DNA of 52,110 bases from positions 1-52,110 of the forward strand of contig JASBSV010000052.1 of assembly GCA_030148745.1 (NCBI GenBank). Reading direction: 5' to 3'. This stretch comes from Paracoccaceae bacterium. Lineage in GTDB: Bacteria; Pseudomonadota; Alphaproteobacteria; Rhodobacterales; Rhodobacteraceae. The notes under the pieces are model-generated. The model was not told where the DNA came from. It saw only the letters and a program-made list of their open reading frames with translations, and did not search any database. The position numbers were made by a program, and so were the translations under genes. This document shows positions 34,646 through 43,063 of this stretch, in pieces; positions within the stretch are counted from its first letter, which is position 1, and the number at the start of each line of letters is the position of its first letter.

Positions 34646-34678
34646 CGCCCCGGCCAGACCGCTGTTGCGGCCGGGGCG
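34646..34678 (+). other. Intercistronic stem-loop after the binding-protein gene
   Basis: CGCCCCGGCC, a 13-base loop, then GGCCGGGGCG: a perfect 10-bp GC stem between the binding-protein and permease genes. No T tract follows. Same arrangement as at 11267-11290, consistent with mRNA protection or partial termination so that binding protein exceeds permease (inference). Confidence 0.6.
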
Positions 34679-34702
34679 CACCCTTCGGGTTTTGACCGAC
34701 CA

Positions 34703-35623
34703 ATGACCAATCAGACAACCCAAACGAACGATACCGCATTTGCCCAAGCCCCGGCGCCTGATGCGCGCCGCGCCATGTCGCACCATCTGTCGGGATGGCT
34801 TCTGGCCTCGCCCATTGCATTGGTGCTGACCGGTTTTCTGCTTTTGCCGATTATCATGATCGTTGTCGTCAGCTTCTGGGGCGCGACGGAATTTTCGATA
34901 TACCCCGCGTTCCAGTTCGACAATTATGCCTTTCTGCTTGGCTCGGAAGTGACTTATCGGGTCTTTCTGAACACTTTCAGATATGCGGCGATCACCTGGG
35001 CGCTGACATTGCTGATCGGCTTTACAGTGGCTTATTTTCTGGCCTTTCACGTCCGCAGCCTGAACTGGCAGATCGGGCTGTTTCTGTTTTGCACCATTCC
35101 CTTCTGGACCTCGAATATCATCCGCATGATCTCGTGGATCCCCTTTCTGGGGCGTAACGGGCTGGCCAATTCGACGCTTCTGTCATGGGGCGTCATCGAT
35201 CAGCCGGTAGAGTGGCTTTTATTTAGCGACTTCAGCGTAATACTTGCTTTTGTTCACCTTTATACACTGTTCATGATCGTCCCGATCTTCAACACGATGA
35301 TGCGGATCGACCGATCGCTGCTCGAGGCGGCGGCGGATGCCGGCGCAAGCGGCTGGCAAACCCTGTGGAATGTCATCGTGCCGCTGACCAAACCCGGCAT
35401 CATGATCGGCACGATCTTTGTGATCACCCTTGTGATGGGCGATTTCATCACCGTGCGCTTCATGTCGGGTTCACAATCGGCCAATGTCGGGCGCCTGATC
35501 TCGAACGACATCGCCCTGCTGCAGTATCCTTCGGCCTCGGCCACGGCGGTGATCCTGCTGATCACGGTGCTTTTGATGATCGCAACCCTGCTGCGCTTCG
35601 TAGACATCCGAAAGGAGTTGTGA
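34703..35623 (+). CDS. ABC transporter permease, PotB type
   Basis: A 306-residue permease. After a polar tail of about 28 residues it has six hydrophobic segments and the PotB-type segments PFWTSNIIRMISWIPFLGRNG and an EAA loop (LLEAAADAGASGWQTLWNVIVPLTKPGI). The RBS before 34703 is poor, so an internal start at RRAMSHHLSG is possible. Works with the next product. Confidence 0.9.
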   Translation: MTNQTTQTNDTAFAQAPAPDARRAMSHHLSGWLLASPIALVLTGFLLLPIIMIVVVSFWGATEFSIYPAFQFDNYAFLLGSEVTYRVFLNTFRYAAITWALTLLIGFTVAYFLAFHVRSLNWQIGLFLFCTIPFWTSNIIRMISWIPFLGRNGLANSTLLSWGVIDQPVEWLLFSDFSVILAFVHLYTLFMIVPIFNTMMRIDRSLLEAAADAGASGWQTLWNVIVPLTKPGIMIGTIFVITLVMGDFITVRFMSGSQSANVGRLISNDIALLQYPSASATAVILLITVLLMIATLLRFVDIRKEL

Positions 35624-35624
35624 C

Positions 35625-36464
35625 TTGGACCCGCGCCCCCGCTCTTTCTATATCCTCTCTGCATTTTTTGCCCTGTTCCTGATCTTTCTCTACGGGCCCA
35701 CGATCACCATCGCGATCCTGTCCTTTCAGGGACCTCAGGGCGGGCTGACCTTCCCGATGCGCGGGGTGTCGCTCTATTGGTTCCGGGATCTGTTCGAACA
35801 GCAGGCGGTCGGCGATATATGGGGCTCTTTCCGCCGCTCGCTGATCCTTGGCCTGATGGTCATGACGACAACGGTGGTGGCGTCGGTCATGGGCGGGCTG
35901 GCGTTTCGCAAGCGCTTTGCCGGCTCGACCGCGCTTTTCTATCTGATTGTCACCTCTCTGGTCATCCCTTCAATCCTCGTCTCGCTTGGCGTCGGTCTGA
36001 TTTTCTCGCAGTCGGGGCTGAGGGTTCATTGGTCCACATCGGGCTTCGGCGCACAGCTGACATGGACCCTGCCCTTTGGCCTGCTGATCATGTTCGCCGT
36101 TTTCAACCGTTTTGACCGCAGCTATGAGGAGGCCGCCAGCGATCTTGGTGCCAGCCCGTGGCAGACGGTGCGGCATGTGGTTTTGCCGATCATCGCCCCA
36201 TCGCTGATCGGTGTCGCGCTTTTCGGCTTTACACTGTCATATGACGAATTTGCGCGGACCCTTCTGACAGCAGGCAGTTACAACACCCTGCCGCTGGAAA
36301 TTTTCGGCATGACGACCAATGTCACCACGCCGGTGATCTTTGCGCTGGGAACGCTGACAACGGTGTTTTCATTTCTTGTGATCGGAATATTTCTGCTGCT
36401 CTTTTGGTATCTGGGCAAACGTCGTGCCCGTCAGGGCACAGACGCGGGCAAGGGACTGGTCTGA
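35625..36464 (+). CDS. ABC transporter permease, PotC type
   Basis: A 279-residue permease with six hydrophobic segments, EAA loop SYEEAASDLGASPWQTVRHVVLPIIAPSL and the PotC-type segment GFTLSYDEFARTLLTAGS. The start is TTG at 35625, seven bases after AAAGGAG and two bases after the previous stop; no ATG is available nearby. Confidence 0.9.
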   Translation: MDPRPRSFYILSAFFALFLIFLYGPTITIAILSFQGPQGGLTFPMRGVSLYWFRDLFEQQAVGDIWGSFRRSLILGLMVMTTTVVASVMGGLAFRKRFAGSTALFYLIVTSLVIPSILVSLGVGLIFSQSGLRVHWSTSGFGAQLTWTLPFGLLIMFAVFNRFDRSYEEAASDLGASPWQTVRHVVLPIIAPSLIGVALFGFTLSYDEFARTLLTAGSYNTLPLEIFGMTTNVTTPVIFALGTLTTVFSFLVIGIFLLLFWYLGKRRARQGTDAGKGLV

Positions 36465-36468
36465 GGGC

Positions 36469-37149
36469 GTGCGCATCGTCATCATCAACCCCAACTCGAC
36501 CAGCTCCATGACCGGGGCGATGCTCGGGGCGGCGCGCGCAAGCGCCCCCGATCTGCAGATCGACGGCTGGACCTCTCGCGACGGTCCGCCCGCGATACAG
36601 GGGCGCGACGATGGCGCCGCCGCAACGCCGCCATTGCTGGAACTTGCCAAACGGGCGGAAGATACGGGCGCCGATGGCATCGTCATCGGCTGCTTTGACG
36701 ATACCGCGCTCGAGCAGGTCGCGTCATCTGTCTCCTGCCCGGTCGTGGGCATCGGTCAGGCGGCCTTCTTTTATTGTGCCCTGCGCCGCTGGCGTTTTAG
36801 CGTCATCACCACTTTGCCCGTCTCTGTGCCAATTCTGGAGGAGAATATCGCACGCTACGGCCTGACCCCGATCACGGGCAACGTGCGGGCCGCAAATGTG
36901 CCGGTTCTGGATCTTGAGAAACACCCGCAAAGATCTGCCGCCCGGATCCTTGCCGAGGCCGAAGCGGCGCTGGACAGCGACCCGATAGACGCCATCGTTC
37001 TGGGCTGTGCCGGCATGGTGCATGTGACCGATTTTCTGCGCGCAAGGCTCCCCTGCGCTATCGTCGATCCGCTCGAGGCGGCGGCAGGCTGTATCAATTG
37101 GCTTGCAACTGGCAAGGCCGCGCGCGGCCGAGGGGCCCGGCGCGCCTGA
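36469..37149 (+). CDS. Asp/Glu/hydantoin racemase family protein
   Basis: A 226-residue protein of the aspartate/glutamate/hydantoin racemase superfamily. IINPNSTSSMT at the N-terminus is the classical family signature; the two catalytic cysteines are in IVIGCFDD (about residue 67) and IVLGCAGM (about 178). Substrates in this family include hydantoins, allantoin, maleate and amino acids. GTG start at 36469, four bases behind the permease stop, with GAGGG close by; clearly the same operon. Probably acts on the compound imported by the preceding system. Confidence 0.9.
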   Translation: MRIVIINPNSTSSMTGAMLGAARASAPDLQIDGWTSRDGPPAIQGRDDGAAATPPLLELAKRAEDTGADGIVIGCFDDTALEQVASSVSCPVVGIGQAAFFYCALRRWRFSVITTLPVSVPILEENIARYGLTPITGNVRAANVPVLDLEKHPQRSAARILAEAEAALDSDPIDAIVLGCAGMVHVTDFLRARLPCAIVDPLEAAAGCINWLATGKAARGRGARRA

Positions 37150-37170
37150 GCGCAAGCTACCGGCTTGCGC
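37150..37170 (+). terminator. Stem-loop directly after the racemase-family gene
   Basis: GCGCAAGC-TACCG-GCTTGCGC is a perfect 8-bp hairpin that begins right at the stop codon of the racemase-family gene. The bases behind it are GC-rich rather than a T tract, so termination would have to be Rho-assisted or partial. The remaining 160 bases up to the next gene show nothing I recognise. Confidence 0.4.
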
Positions 37171-37333
37171 CCCGGGGCCGCCGATCCGATCGGCGCCGTT
37201 ACACCCCGGCGGACGCAGGCGCCCACGCCTCCCCTCCCCCAAAAAAGACCCGATTGTCCTTTGCAGGAGCCGCGGGTTAACTGGCCTCAGTCCAAGCCGG
37301 TCCGGCCCGTGACCGCCCAAAGGGAGATGCGCG

Positions 37334-38707
37334 ATGAACCTTTATTCGAAACTTCTGCAACGCCAGAGCGAAAACAATCCGGTCCGCGTCGGTCTGATCG
37401 GGTCGGGCAAATTCGGTTCGATGTTCCTCAGTCAGGTGCGCCGCACGCCGGGGATGCACCTTATGGCGATCGCCGATCTGTCGCCCGACCGGGCGCGCGC
37501 GGCGCTGGTCAATACCGGCTGGGACACCGATGCCGCCATCGCCGGCAGTTTCGACGAGGCGCTTACCAGCGGGCGCCTCTGCCTGACCGAAGATGCCGAG
37601 GCGCTGATCGCCGCGCCGGGCCTTGAGGTGGTGATCGACGCCACCGGCAGCCCCGCCGCCGGCATCCGTCATGCGCTTCTGGCGGCCCGGCACGGGCGCC
37701 ATATGGTCATGGTCAATGTCGAGGCCGATGTTCTGGCCGGCGCCTATCTGGTGGGCGAGTTCGACCGCGCCGGGCTGGTCTATTCCATGGCCTATGGCGA
37801 TCAGCCCGCCCTTGTGTGCGAGATGATCGACTGGGCCCGCACCTGCGGCTTTCGCGTGGTCGCCGCCGGCAAGGGCACCAAATACCTGCCGCAATACACC
37901 GCCTCGACCCCCGATACGGTCTGGGATCACTATGGGCTGACCGCTCAGCAGGCGGCCGAGGGCGGGATGAACCCGCAGATGTTCAACTCCTTCCTCGACG
38001 GGACCAAATCGGCGCTTGAGATGGCGGCGATCTCCAACGCTTCAGGCCTGATCGCGCCGCGCGAGGGGCTGTTGTTTCCGCCCGCCGGCACCCATGACCT
38101 GCCGCAGGTGCTCAAACCCCGCGCCCAGGGCGGGATGCTTGAACAGGCCGGCATGGTCGAGGTCGTCTCAAGCCTCGAACGCGACGGCCGGCAGGTGCAG
38201 GGCGATCTTCGCTGGGGGGTCTATGTGACGCTGGAGGCCAGCGAAGACAGCGGCGCGGGCGCAGATTACGTGCGCCGCTGCTTTGGCGAATACGGTGTCG
38301 TCACCGACCGCTCGGGCCGATATGCAACGCTCTACCGGCCCTCGCATCTGATCGGTCTGGAACTGGGCATCAGCGTGGCCAGCGCCGCCCTGAGGGGCGA
38401 GCCGACGGGCCGGACCAACGATCTGGTGTCGGATGTGGTCGCGGTGGCCAAACGGCCGCTGGCCAAAGGCGAGATACTGGATGGCGAGGGCGGTTTCACG
38501 GTCTGGGGGCGTCTGGCACGGGCCGGCGATGCGCTGTCCCGGCGCGGCTTGCCCATCGGTCTGGCCCATAACATGAAGCTCAGCCGCCCGGTCGGCGAAG
38601 GCCAGATGCTCAGCTGGGACGATGTCGAGGTCAAGGACAGTCAGGCGGTCAGCATCCGCCGCGAGATGGAGGATCACTTTCGCGCCAAACTCGGGATCGC
38701 CGGCTAA
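37334..38707 (+). CDS. NAD(P)-dependent oxidoreductase, homoserine-dehydrogenase-like with SAF-like C-terminus
   Basis: A 457-residue cytoplasmic protein. It opens with a Rossmann motif, VGLIGSGKFGSMF (about 19-31), and a Gfo/homoserine-dehydrogenase-type layout with DATGSPAAGIRHALLAARHG and MVNVEADVLAG. The C-terminal part has DVVAVAKRPLAKGEILDGEGGFTVWGRL (about residues 378-405), which looks like a SAF domain. I know this architecture only as an uncharacterised family. It follows the PotABCD/racemase operon in the same direction after 184 bases, so it may be the last step of that pathway. RBS AGGGAGA before 37334. Confidence 0.82.
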   Translation: MNLYSKLLQRQSENNPVRVGLIGSGKFGSMFLSQVRRTPGMHLMAIADLSPDRARAALVNTGWDTDAAIAGSFDEALTSGRLCLTEDAEALIAAPGLEVVIDATGSPAAGIRHALLAARHGRHMVMVNVEADVLAGAYLVGEFDRAGLVYSMAYGDQPALVCEMIDWARTCGFRVVAAGKGTKYLPQYTASTPDTVWDHYGLTAQQAAEGGMNPQMFNSFLDGTKSALEMAAISNASGLIAPREGLLFPPAGTHDLPQVLKPRAQGGMLEQAGMVEVVSSLERDGRQVQGDLRWGVYVTLEASEDSGAGADYVRRCFGEYGVVTDRSGRYATLYRPSHLIGLELGISVASAALRGEPTGRTNDLVSDVVAVAKRPLAKGEILDGEGGFTVWGRLARAGDALSRRGLPIGLAHNMKLSRPVGEGQMLSWDDVEVKDSQAVSIRREMEDHFRAKLGIAG

Positions 38708-38735
38708 AGCGGACCCGGCGGGGCCCGCGCGACGG

Positions 38736-39527
38736 TCAGATCCCCGGATCGGCCCGCGTAAAACCGGCCAGCGGCAGATCCGCCACCTTGCCAAGCAGAT
38801 CGATGAAACCGGCAACCTGATGGGCGCAGGTCGCGCGCCCCTTTGCGGCGCTTGCCGCGGCGGCATTGCCCACCGTGCCCGCCGGATTGAGATCGGATGA
38901 GACCCAGCCATATGAGACCGGACCGACCGGCGGGATCGGCGCGCCCTGTGCAGAAGAGGCAAAGTCGCGTGCCTGATCCATATCGACCGTATCAGGGCGA
39001 AACGACAGCATGAGCGAGGTTTCGACATCGCCGCCATGAATACCAAATCGCCGCTCGTTGTCCGGATACATCCCCTCGGGATGACCAAAAGCGCCCCATT
39101 GGCATTTGACCGCAAGCATCCCCGCCCGCACCCGCAGCTCGCGCGCAAGGATCGAGATCAGATCCAGATTGCCGCCATGGCTGTTGACGATAACCAGCTT
39201 GCGCAGACCAGCCCGCGCCACCGACAGACCGATCTCGGTCCAGACCCTGAGCGCGTTTTCCGCCGACAGGGTAAGCGTGCCCGGCGCATGCAGATGCTCG
39301 TTCGATTTGCCCACCGCCTGCACCGGCAGGATCAGGATATTCAGGTCGTCAGGGCAATCTGCGCGCAGCCGCTCCAGCATCCCTTCGGCAATCATCGTAT
39401 CAGTGCCCACCGGCAGGTGCGGGCCGTGTTGCTCGATCGCTGCGGTCGGCAGGATGACGATGGTGTCTTCGGGCTCCATCGCGGCAAACTCTGTAGTGCG
39501 GTATTGAGCCCAGTCGAGCCGTCTCAT
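38736..39527 (-). CDS. Creatininase-family amidohydrolase
   Basis: A 263-residue metal-dependent amidase. Predicted ligands are Glu32 and His34 in IEQHGPHLPVGTD, Asp43 in the same segment, His117 in NSHGGN and Glu168 in HGGDVETSLML, all in the creatininase pattern. The family opens cyclic amides (creatinine, formamides such as 3-formylaminopyrimidine products, mycofactocin precursors). It is the last gene of the nine-gene operon and overlaps the oxygenase stop (ATGA, with CGGAGG upstream). Ring opening or deamidation of the oxidised substrate is a plausible role (inference). Confidence 0.9.
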   Translation of the reverse strand: MRRLDWAQYRTTEFAAMEPEDTIVILPTAAIEQHGPHLPVGTDTMIAEGMLERLRADCPDDLNILILPVQAVGKSNEHLHAPGTLTLSAENALRVWTEIGLSVARAGLRKLVIVNSHGGNLDLISILARELRVRAGMLAVKCQWGAFGHPEGMYPDNERRFGIHGGDVETSLMLSFRPDTVDMDQARDFASSAQGAPIPPVGPVSYGWVSSDLNPAGTVGNAAAASAAKGRATCAHQVAGFIDLLGKVADLPLAGFTRADPGI

Positions 39528-40453
39528 GGCCTGTCCTCCGGCTTGTAGGTCGCGTCCAGCCGCGACCGAAGATATTCGGCGCCGGTAACCGGCGGGTATT
39601 TTGCCGCCCCCGTGCCGGGCAAAGCGGCGATAAGGCTGTCGGGGTTGGGGTCGAGAAAGAAGGCGACCGAGCGGCGCACGCGGTCGGGCGCGCGAACCCG
39701 GTGCGGGGTCGAGACGTAAACGTCGTTGGACCAGCGCATCAGGCAATCGCCGATATTAACGACATAGCCGCCCGGCACATGCGGCACATCCAGCCAGCCG
39801 CCGCCGCGCCGGCGCACCTGCAACCCGGCGACGCCATCGCTCATCAGCAGTGTCAGAGAGCCATAATCGCTGTGCGCTCCGGCGCCAAGACCGCCGTTGC
39901 CGGCCGGATAGCGCAGCACCCGAAGCGTCGCCATAGGCGCGCTGAAATGCGGCGCGAAATAGCCCCGTGCAAGTCCCAGATCGGCCGCCAGTGCCTCGTG
40001 CAGCGCCACCCCAAGCTCAAGCGCGGCGTTGTAATAGGCAAGCATCGTGTCGCGGAACCCCTCGAGGTCGGGCCAGATATTGACACCGCGAAAGGGCGCG
40101 CCGGCGCGCACCCGCGGATCCTCGGCGGCAAGTTCAAGGCCAATGTTGAAGGCCTCCTTGCGGTCCATCTGGCCACTTGTCTCGTCCAGCGCTTCAGAGC
40201 CTTGCGCCGCCCATCCCCGGTTGTGCCGGTTGCGCCGGATATCAAGGGCGCGTTTCTGCGCTTCGGGCAGGGCAAAGAACGCATCGCCCTGCGCAAAGAC
40301 CGCCCCGATCAGATCGGCCGTGATGCCATGGCCCGACAGAACGAAAAAACCGCTCTCGCGGCAGGCCCGCCCCAGATCGGCGACAAAACCCGCCCGATCC
40401 GCACCCGAGGCAAAGCGGCGCCAGTCCAGCACCGGAATTTTCTCATCGCTCAT
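39524..40453 (-). CDS. 2-oxoglutarate/Fe(II)-dependent oxygenase (isopenicillin N synthase-like)
   Basis: A 309-residue oxygenase with DIOX_N and jelly-roll domains. Iron ligands His194, Asp196 (GAHSDYGSL) and His251 (TPHRVRAP); Arg260 and Ser262 (RRS) bind 2-oxoglutarate. Substrate unknown; thymine 7-hydroxylase is a member of this family and would suit a pyrimidine-like substrate. Its ATG overlaps the end of the upstream reductase by 11 bases, and its stop overlaps the creatininase-family gene. Only distantly like the oxygenase at 29472. Confidence 0.9.
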   Translation of the reverse strand: MSDEKIPVLDWRRFASGADRAGFVADLGRACRESGFFVLSGHGITADLIGAVFAQGDAFFALPEAQKRALDIRRNRHNRGWAAQGSEALDETSGQMDRKEAFNIGLELAAEDPRVRAGAPFRGVNIWPDLEGFRDTMLAYYNAALELGVALHEALAADLGLARGYFAPHFSAPMATLRVLRYPAGNGGLGAGAHSDYGSLTLLMSDGVAGLQVRRRGGGWLDVPHVPGGYVVNIGDCLMRWSNDVYVSTPHRVRAPDRVRRSVAFFLDPNPDSLIAALPGTGAAKYPPVTGAEYLRSRLDATYKPEDRP

Positions 40454-41069
40454 GCCGCCCCCCTTTGCCGGCAGCCGGGACAAGCCGGTCAACCGCTCGC
40501 GCGACGCGCCCCAGATGCGCGGCGCGGCTTTGGGGGGTTGAGCTGTCCATCAGGTAATGCGCGACAAAGATCTTGCGCGCACGCGGCGCAAGCAGCCAGC
40601 CAAGCCCGCGCATCAGCGTGCGTTTGCCCGGGGCGCCGGCCAGAAAGCTGAGCCAGCGGCTTGCCCCGCAGCTGGTGAAAACCCCCAGCCTTTCAATATG
40701 CGTCAGCCCCGGCCGGATCGTGCCGCCATCGCCCTGAGGCATCAGAAAAGCCACATCGGGCAGCATGACGCGATCAAGCCAGCCCTTAAGCATGGCAGGC
40801 AGCCCATACCACCAAGTCGGATAGACAAAGATCAGCGTATCGGCCCACAGAAGACTTTCGCATTCCGCCTCGACCGCCGCCCGGTTTTCCGCACCCTGCG
40901 CATAGCATTCATGCTCGCGCGCGCTCAGCGAGGGGTCAAAACCACGGGCGTAAAGATCGTGCAGCCTGACCTCGGCCCCCGCCGCGCCCAGACGCTCCAG
41001 CACCAGATCGCGTACCGCCGCCGTGAAGCTCTGCTCGCGCGGGTGGGCATAGACGACCAGCGCGCGCAT
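40443..41069 (-). CDS. Flavodoxin-fold NAD(P)H oxidoreductase (copy 1)
   Basis: A 208-residue protein of the NQO/MdaB/KefF class. It has the phosphate-binding N-terminus ALVVYAHPREQSFTAAV (about 3-19), a flavin-site segment FVYPTWWYGLPAMLKGWLDRV (about 81-101) and a C-terminal helix. These enzymes reduce quinones or activate small aromatic compounds using FMN/FAD. ATG at 41069 abuts the stop of the related gene upstream without gap. Clearly a paralogue of 41070-41651. Confidence 0.9.
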   Translation of the reverse strand: MRALVVYAHPREQSFTAAVRDLVLERLGAAGAEVRLHDLYARGFDPSLSAREHECYAQGAENRAAVEAECESLLWADTLIFVYPTWWYGLPAMLKGWLDRVMLPDVAFLMPQGDGGTIRPGLTHIERLGVFTSCGASRWLSFLAGAPGKRTLMRGLGWLLAPRARKIFVAHYLMDSSTPQSRAAHLGRVARAVDRLVPAAGKGGRHER

Positions 41070-41651
41070 TCAAAGCGCCTCCATCTCGCGGCGTACCCGG
41101 GCCAGATGGGCCGCGCGCCGCGCCGCGCCGGCCCGGTTCATGTCATAAAGCGCAAGATAGCGCGTCTTGTCCGGCCGGCAGACATGCCAGAGCGCCCGCG
41201 TCACCACACGCCGCGGCGGATCGCCCACCAAAAGCGCCCTCAGCCGGTTGCCGCCATAAGTGGTACAGGCGGCAAGCTTGCGGATATGGGTCAGATTGGG
41301 TTTGACGCGACCATCGACGAGACGGAAGCTCACCCCGGGCAGAAATACCCGGTCGAAAAAACCTTTCAGAATAGCTGGATAGCCGAAATTCCAGACCGGA
41401 AATACCAGCACAAGCGCCTGCGCCGCCCGCAGCCGTTCGACATAGCTGCGCACAGGTTCGATATTCGCCGGCTCCTTGTGATACCCACGCCGCTCTGCCT
41501 CGCTCAGCACCGGCTGAAACCCCTCTTGGTTCAGATCGCAGTCATCCACCTGCCAGCCGCGCCCGGCCAGCGTGTCCACCACCGTCTTATGCACTGCCGC
41601 GTTAAAGCTTTCGGCGCAGGGATGGGCGTATAGAACAAGCGCGCGCATCAT
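41070..41651 (-). CDS. Flavodoxin-fold NAD(P)H oxidoreductase (copy 2)
   Basis: A 193-residue relative of the neighbouring reductase: RALVLYAHPCAESFNAAV at the N-terminus and VLVFPVWNFGYPAILKGFFDRVF in the flavin region. By eye roughly 40-45 percent identical to copy 1 over the N-terminal half. Two adjacent ATGs (41651, 41648) overlap the stop of the FAD-linked oxidase gene, so translation is coupled. The pair may form a heterodimer or serve two different redox steps. Confidence 0.9.
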   Translation of the reverse strand: MMRALVLYAHPCAESFNAAVHKTVVDTLAGRGWQVDDCDLNQEGFQPVLSEAERRGYHKEPANIEPVRSYVERLRAAQALVLVFPVWNFGYPAILKGFFDRVFLPGVSFRLVDGRVKPNLTHIRKLAACTTYGGNRLRALLVGDPPRRVVTRALWHVCRPDKTRYLALYDMNRAGAARRAAHLARVRREMEAL

Positions 41652-43060
41652 TCGGCAGCCGCGGGTTTGGGCAGAATGCCGGGATAGGAATAGATCGCCT
41701 CATACGACCAGCCCGGATCGTCCCAGGCAATCATCTTGCCGGGGTTCAAAAGCCCCTTAGGATCGGCCTCGCGTTTGAAATCAAGCTGGCGCGCATCGGT
41801 CGACTGCCGCCCCCCCTCTTCCAATGTGTATCGGTGCGGGTTGAAGATCATACAGCCCATCTGTTCATGCAGGCGCACTATTTCTTCAAGCCGCTCGTCG
41901 GTGGTATAGCGGACCAGCGGCAGCCCCGCGAACATCACCTTGCCTTTCTCGCGCATCACCTCCAGATGCTGCAACACCTCGCGGCCAAAGGTTGCGCGCA
42001 CCTTTTCGACCAGTTCCAGATGGTCGGGAAACGAATAACGGACCTGCAAATAGGTGATCGTGGGATCGAAGCGCAGCGCGCGCAGCGTCGTATGGTTCCA
42101 GCCGAACTCGTAAAGCGGCCCCGGCGGGCGCGCCCAGTCGCTGCTGTCAGAGCGATAGATCACCCGCGCGCCCGGATAATCGGCAAGAAAGACGGCAAAG
42201 GCCTCCATCGCCATCGGCGCCACCATCAGACCGACCAGATGGTCGTCCTGTTCGACATGTTCCTTTACCCGCTGGAAATATTCCCTGGCCGTCGGCGCCT
42301 CATAGACCGAGGCCAGCTTGATCAGAATCCCGTCCTCATTGGCCAGATCCGCGGCAAAGCCCGCCGCCTGCGGAAAATCCTTGAAGGCAACAAAGATCCC
42401 GACCCAGTCGAAGGCCGGGCCCAGAGGCATCTCGATCTCGGTGATGATGCCGTTGGTGCCATAGGCATGGCTGACGCGCGGCAATTCATCGCCACGAAAC
42501 TCCAGCACGCGCGGCTCGGCCTCCATGGTCACCACCCGCAGCCGGATGATATTTCCCGGATCGCGCAACGCGCCCCAGCGCACCGACCCCACCCCACCCG
42601 AGCCGCCGGCGATGAAACCGCCGATCGTTGCCATGGCATAGGTCGAGGGGCACATCCGAAGCTCCTGCCCCGAACGCGCTCGGGTTACATCGTCCAGATC
42701 CTTCATGATACAGCCCGGCTCGGCGATCACCCGACCGGGATACACCTCTTTGACCTTGTTGAAATTCTTCATGTGGATCAGGCAGCCGCCCGCAAGCGGC
42801 ATCGCCTGCCCGTAGTTTCCGGTGCCAGCGCCGCGCACGGTGACCGGCACCTCATAGGCGTAACAGACCCTCAGGATCTCGATAACCTCGGCCTCATCCT
42901 TGGGATTGACCACGAAATCGGCCTCAAGGTGATCAAGCCGGTCTTTCAGGATCGGCGAATACCAAAAGAAATCCCGGCTTTTCTGGCGGATGGTGGCGGT
43001 GTTTTCATCCATTTCTATATGAGCCAGAGCTTGTCTGGCGGCCGCGATATTCGCTTTCAT
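41648..43060 (-). CDS. FAD-linked oxidoreductase (GlcD/VAO family)
   Basis: A 470-residue enzyme with an FAD-binding PCMH domain: VVNPKDEAEVIEILRVCYAY, VTVRGAGTGNYGQAMPLAGG (the FAD diphosphate loop, about 73-92) and MATIGGFIAGGSGGVGSVRWG (about 143-163). The C-terminal substrate/cap domain ends with DPKGLLNPGKMIAW. Such proteins oxidise hydroxy acids, alcohols or amines. No iron-sulphur motif and no signal peptide. ATG at 43060 with GAGGT, three bases after the amidohydrolase stop. Confidence 0.9.
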   Translation of the reverse strand: MKANIAAARQALAHIEMDENTATIRQKSRDFFWYSPILKDRLDHLEADFVVNPKDEAEVIEILRVCYAYEVPVTVRGAGTGNYGQAMPLAGGCLIHMKNFNKVKEVYPGRVIAEPGCIMKDLDDVTRARSGQELRMCPSTYAMATIGGFIAGGSGGVGSVRWGALRDPGNIIRLRVVTMEAEPRVLEFRGDELPRVSHAYGTNGIITEIEMPLGPAFDWVGIFVAFKDFPQAAGFAADLANEDGILIKLASVYEAPTAREYFQRVKEHVEQDDHLVGLMVAPMAMEAFAVFLADYPGARVIYRSDSSDWARPPGPLYEFGWNHTTLRALRFDPTITYLQVRYSFPDHLELVEKVRATFGREVLQHLEVMREKGKVMFAGLPLVRYTTDERLEEIVRLHEQMGCMIFNPHRYTLEEGGRQSTDARQLDFKREADPKGLLNPGKMIAWDDPGWSYEAIYSYPGILPKPAAAE

Positions 43061-43063
43061 TGT

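Noticed and set aside
33398-35050. Minus-strand frame of 550 codons
   Set aside because: Antisense to the Tat-exported binding protein and permease; composition is that of a shadow frame.
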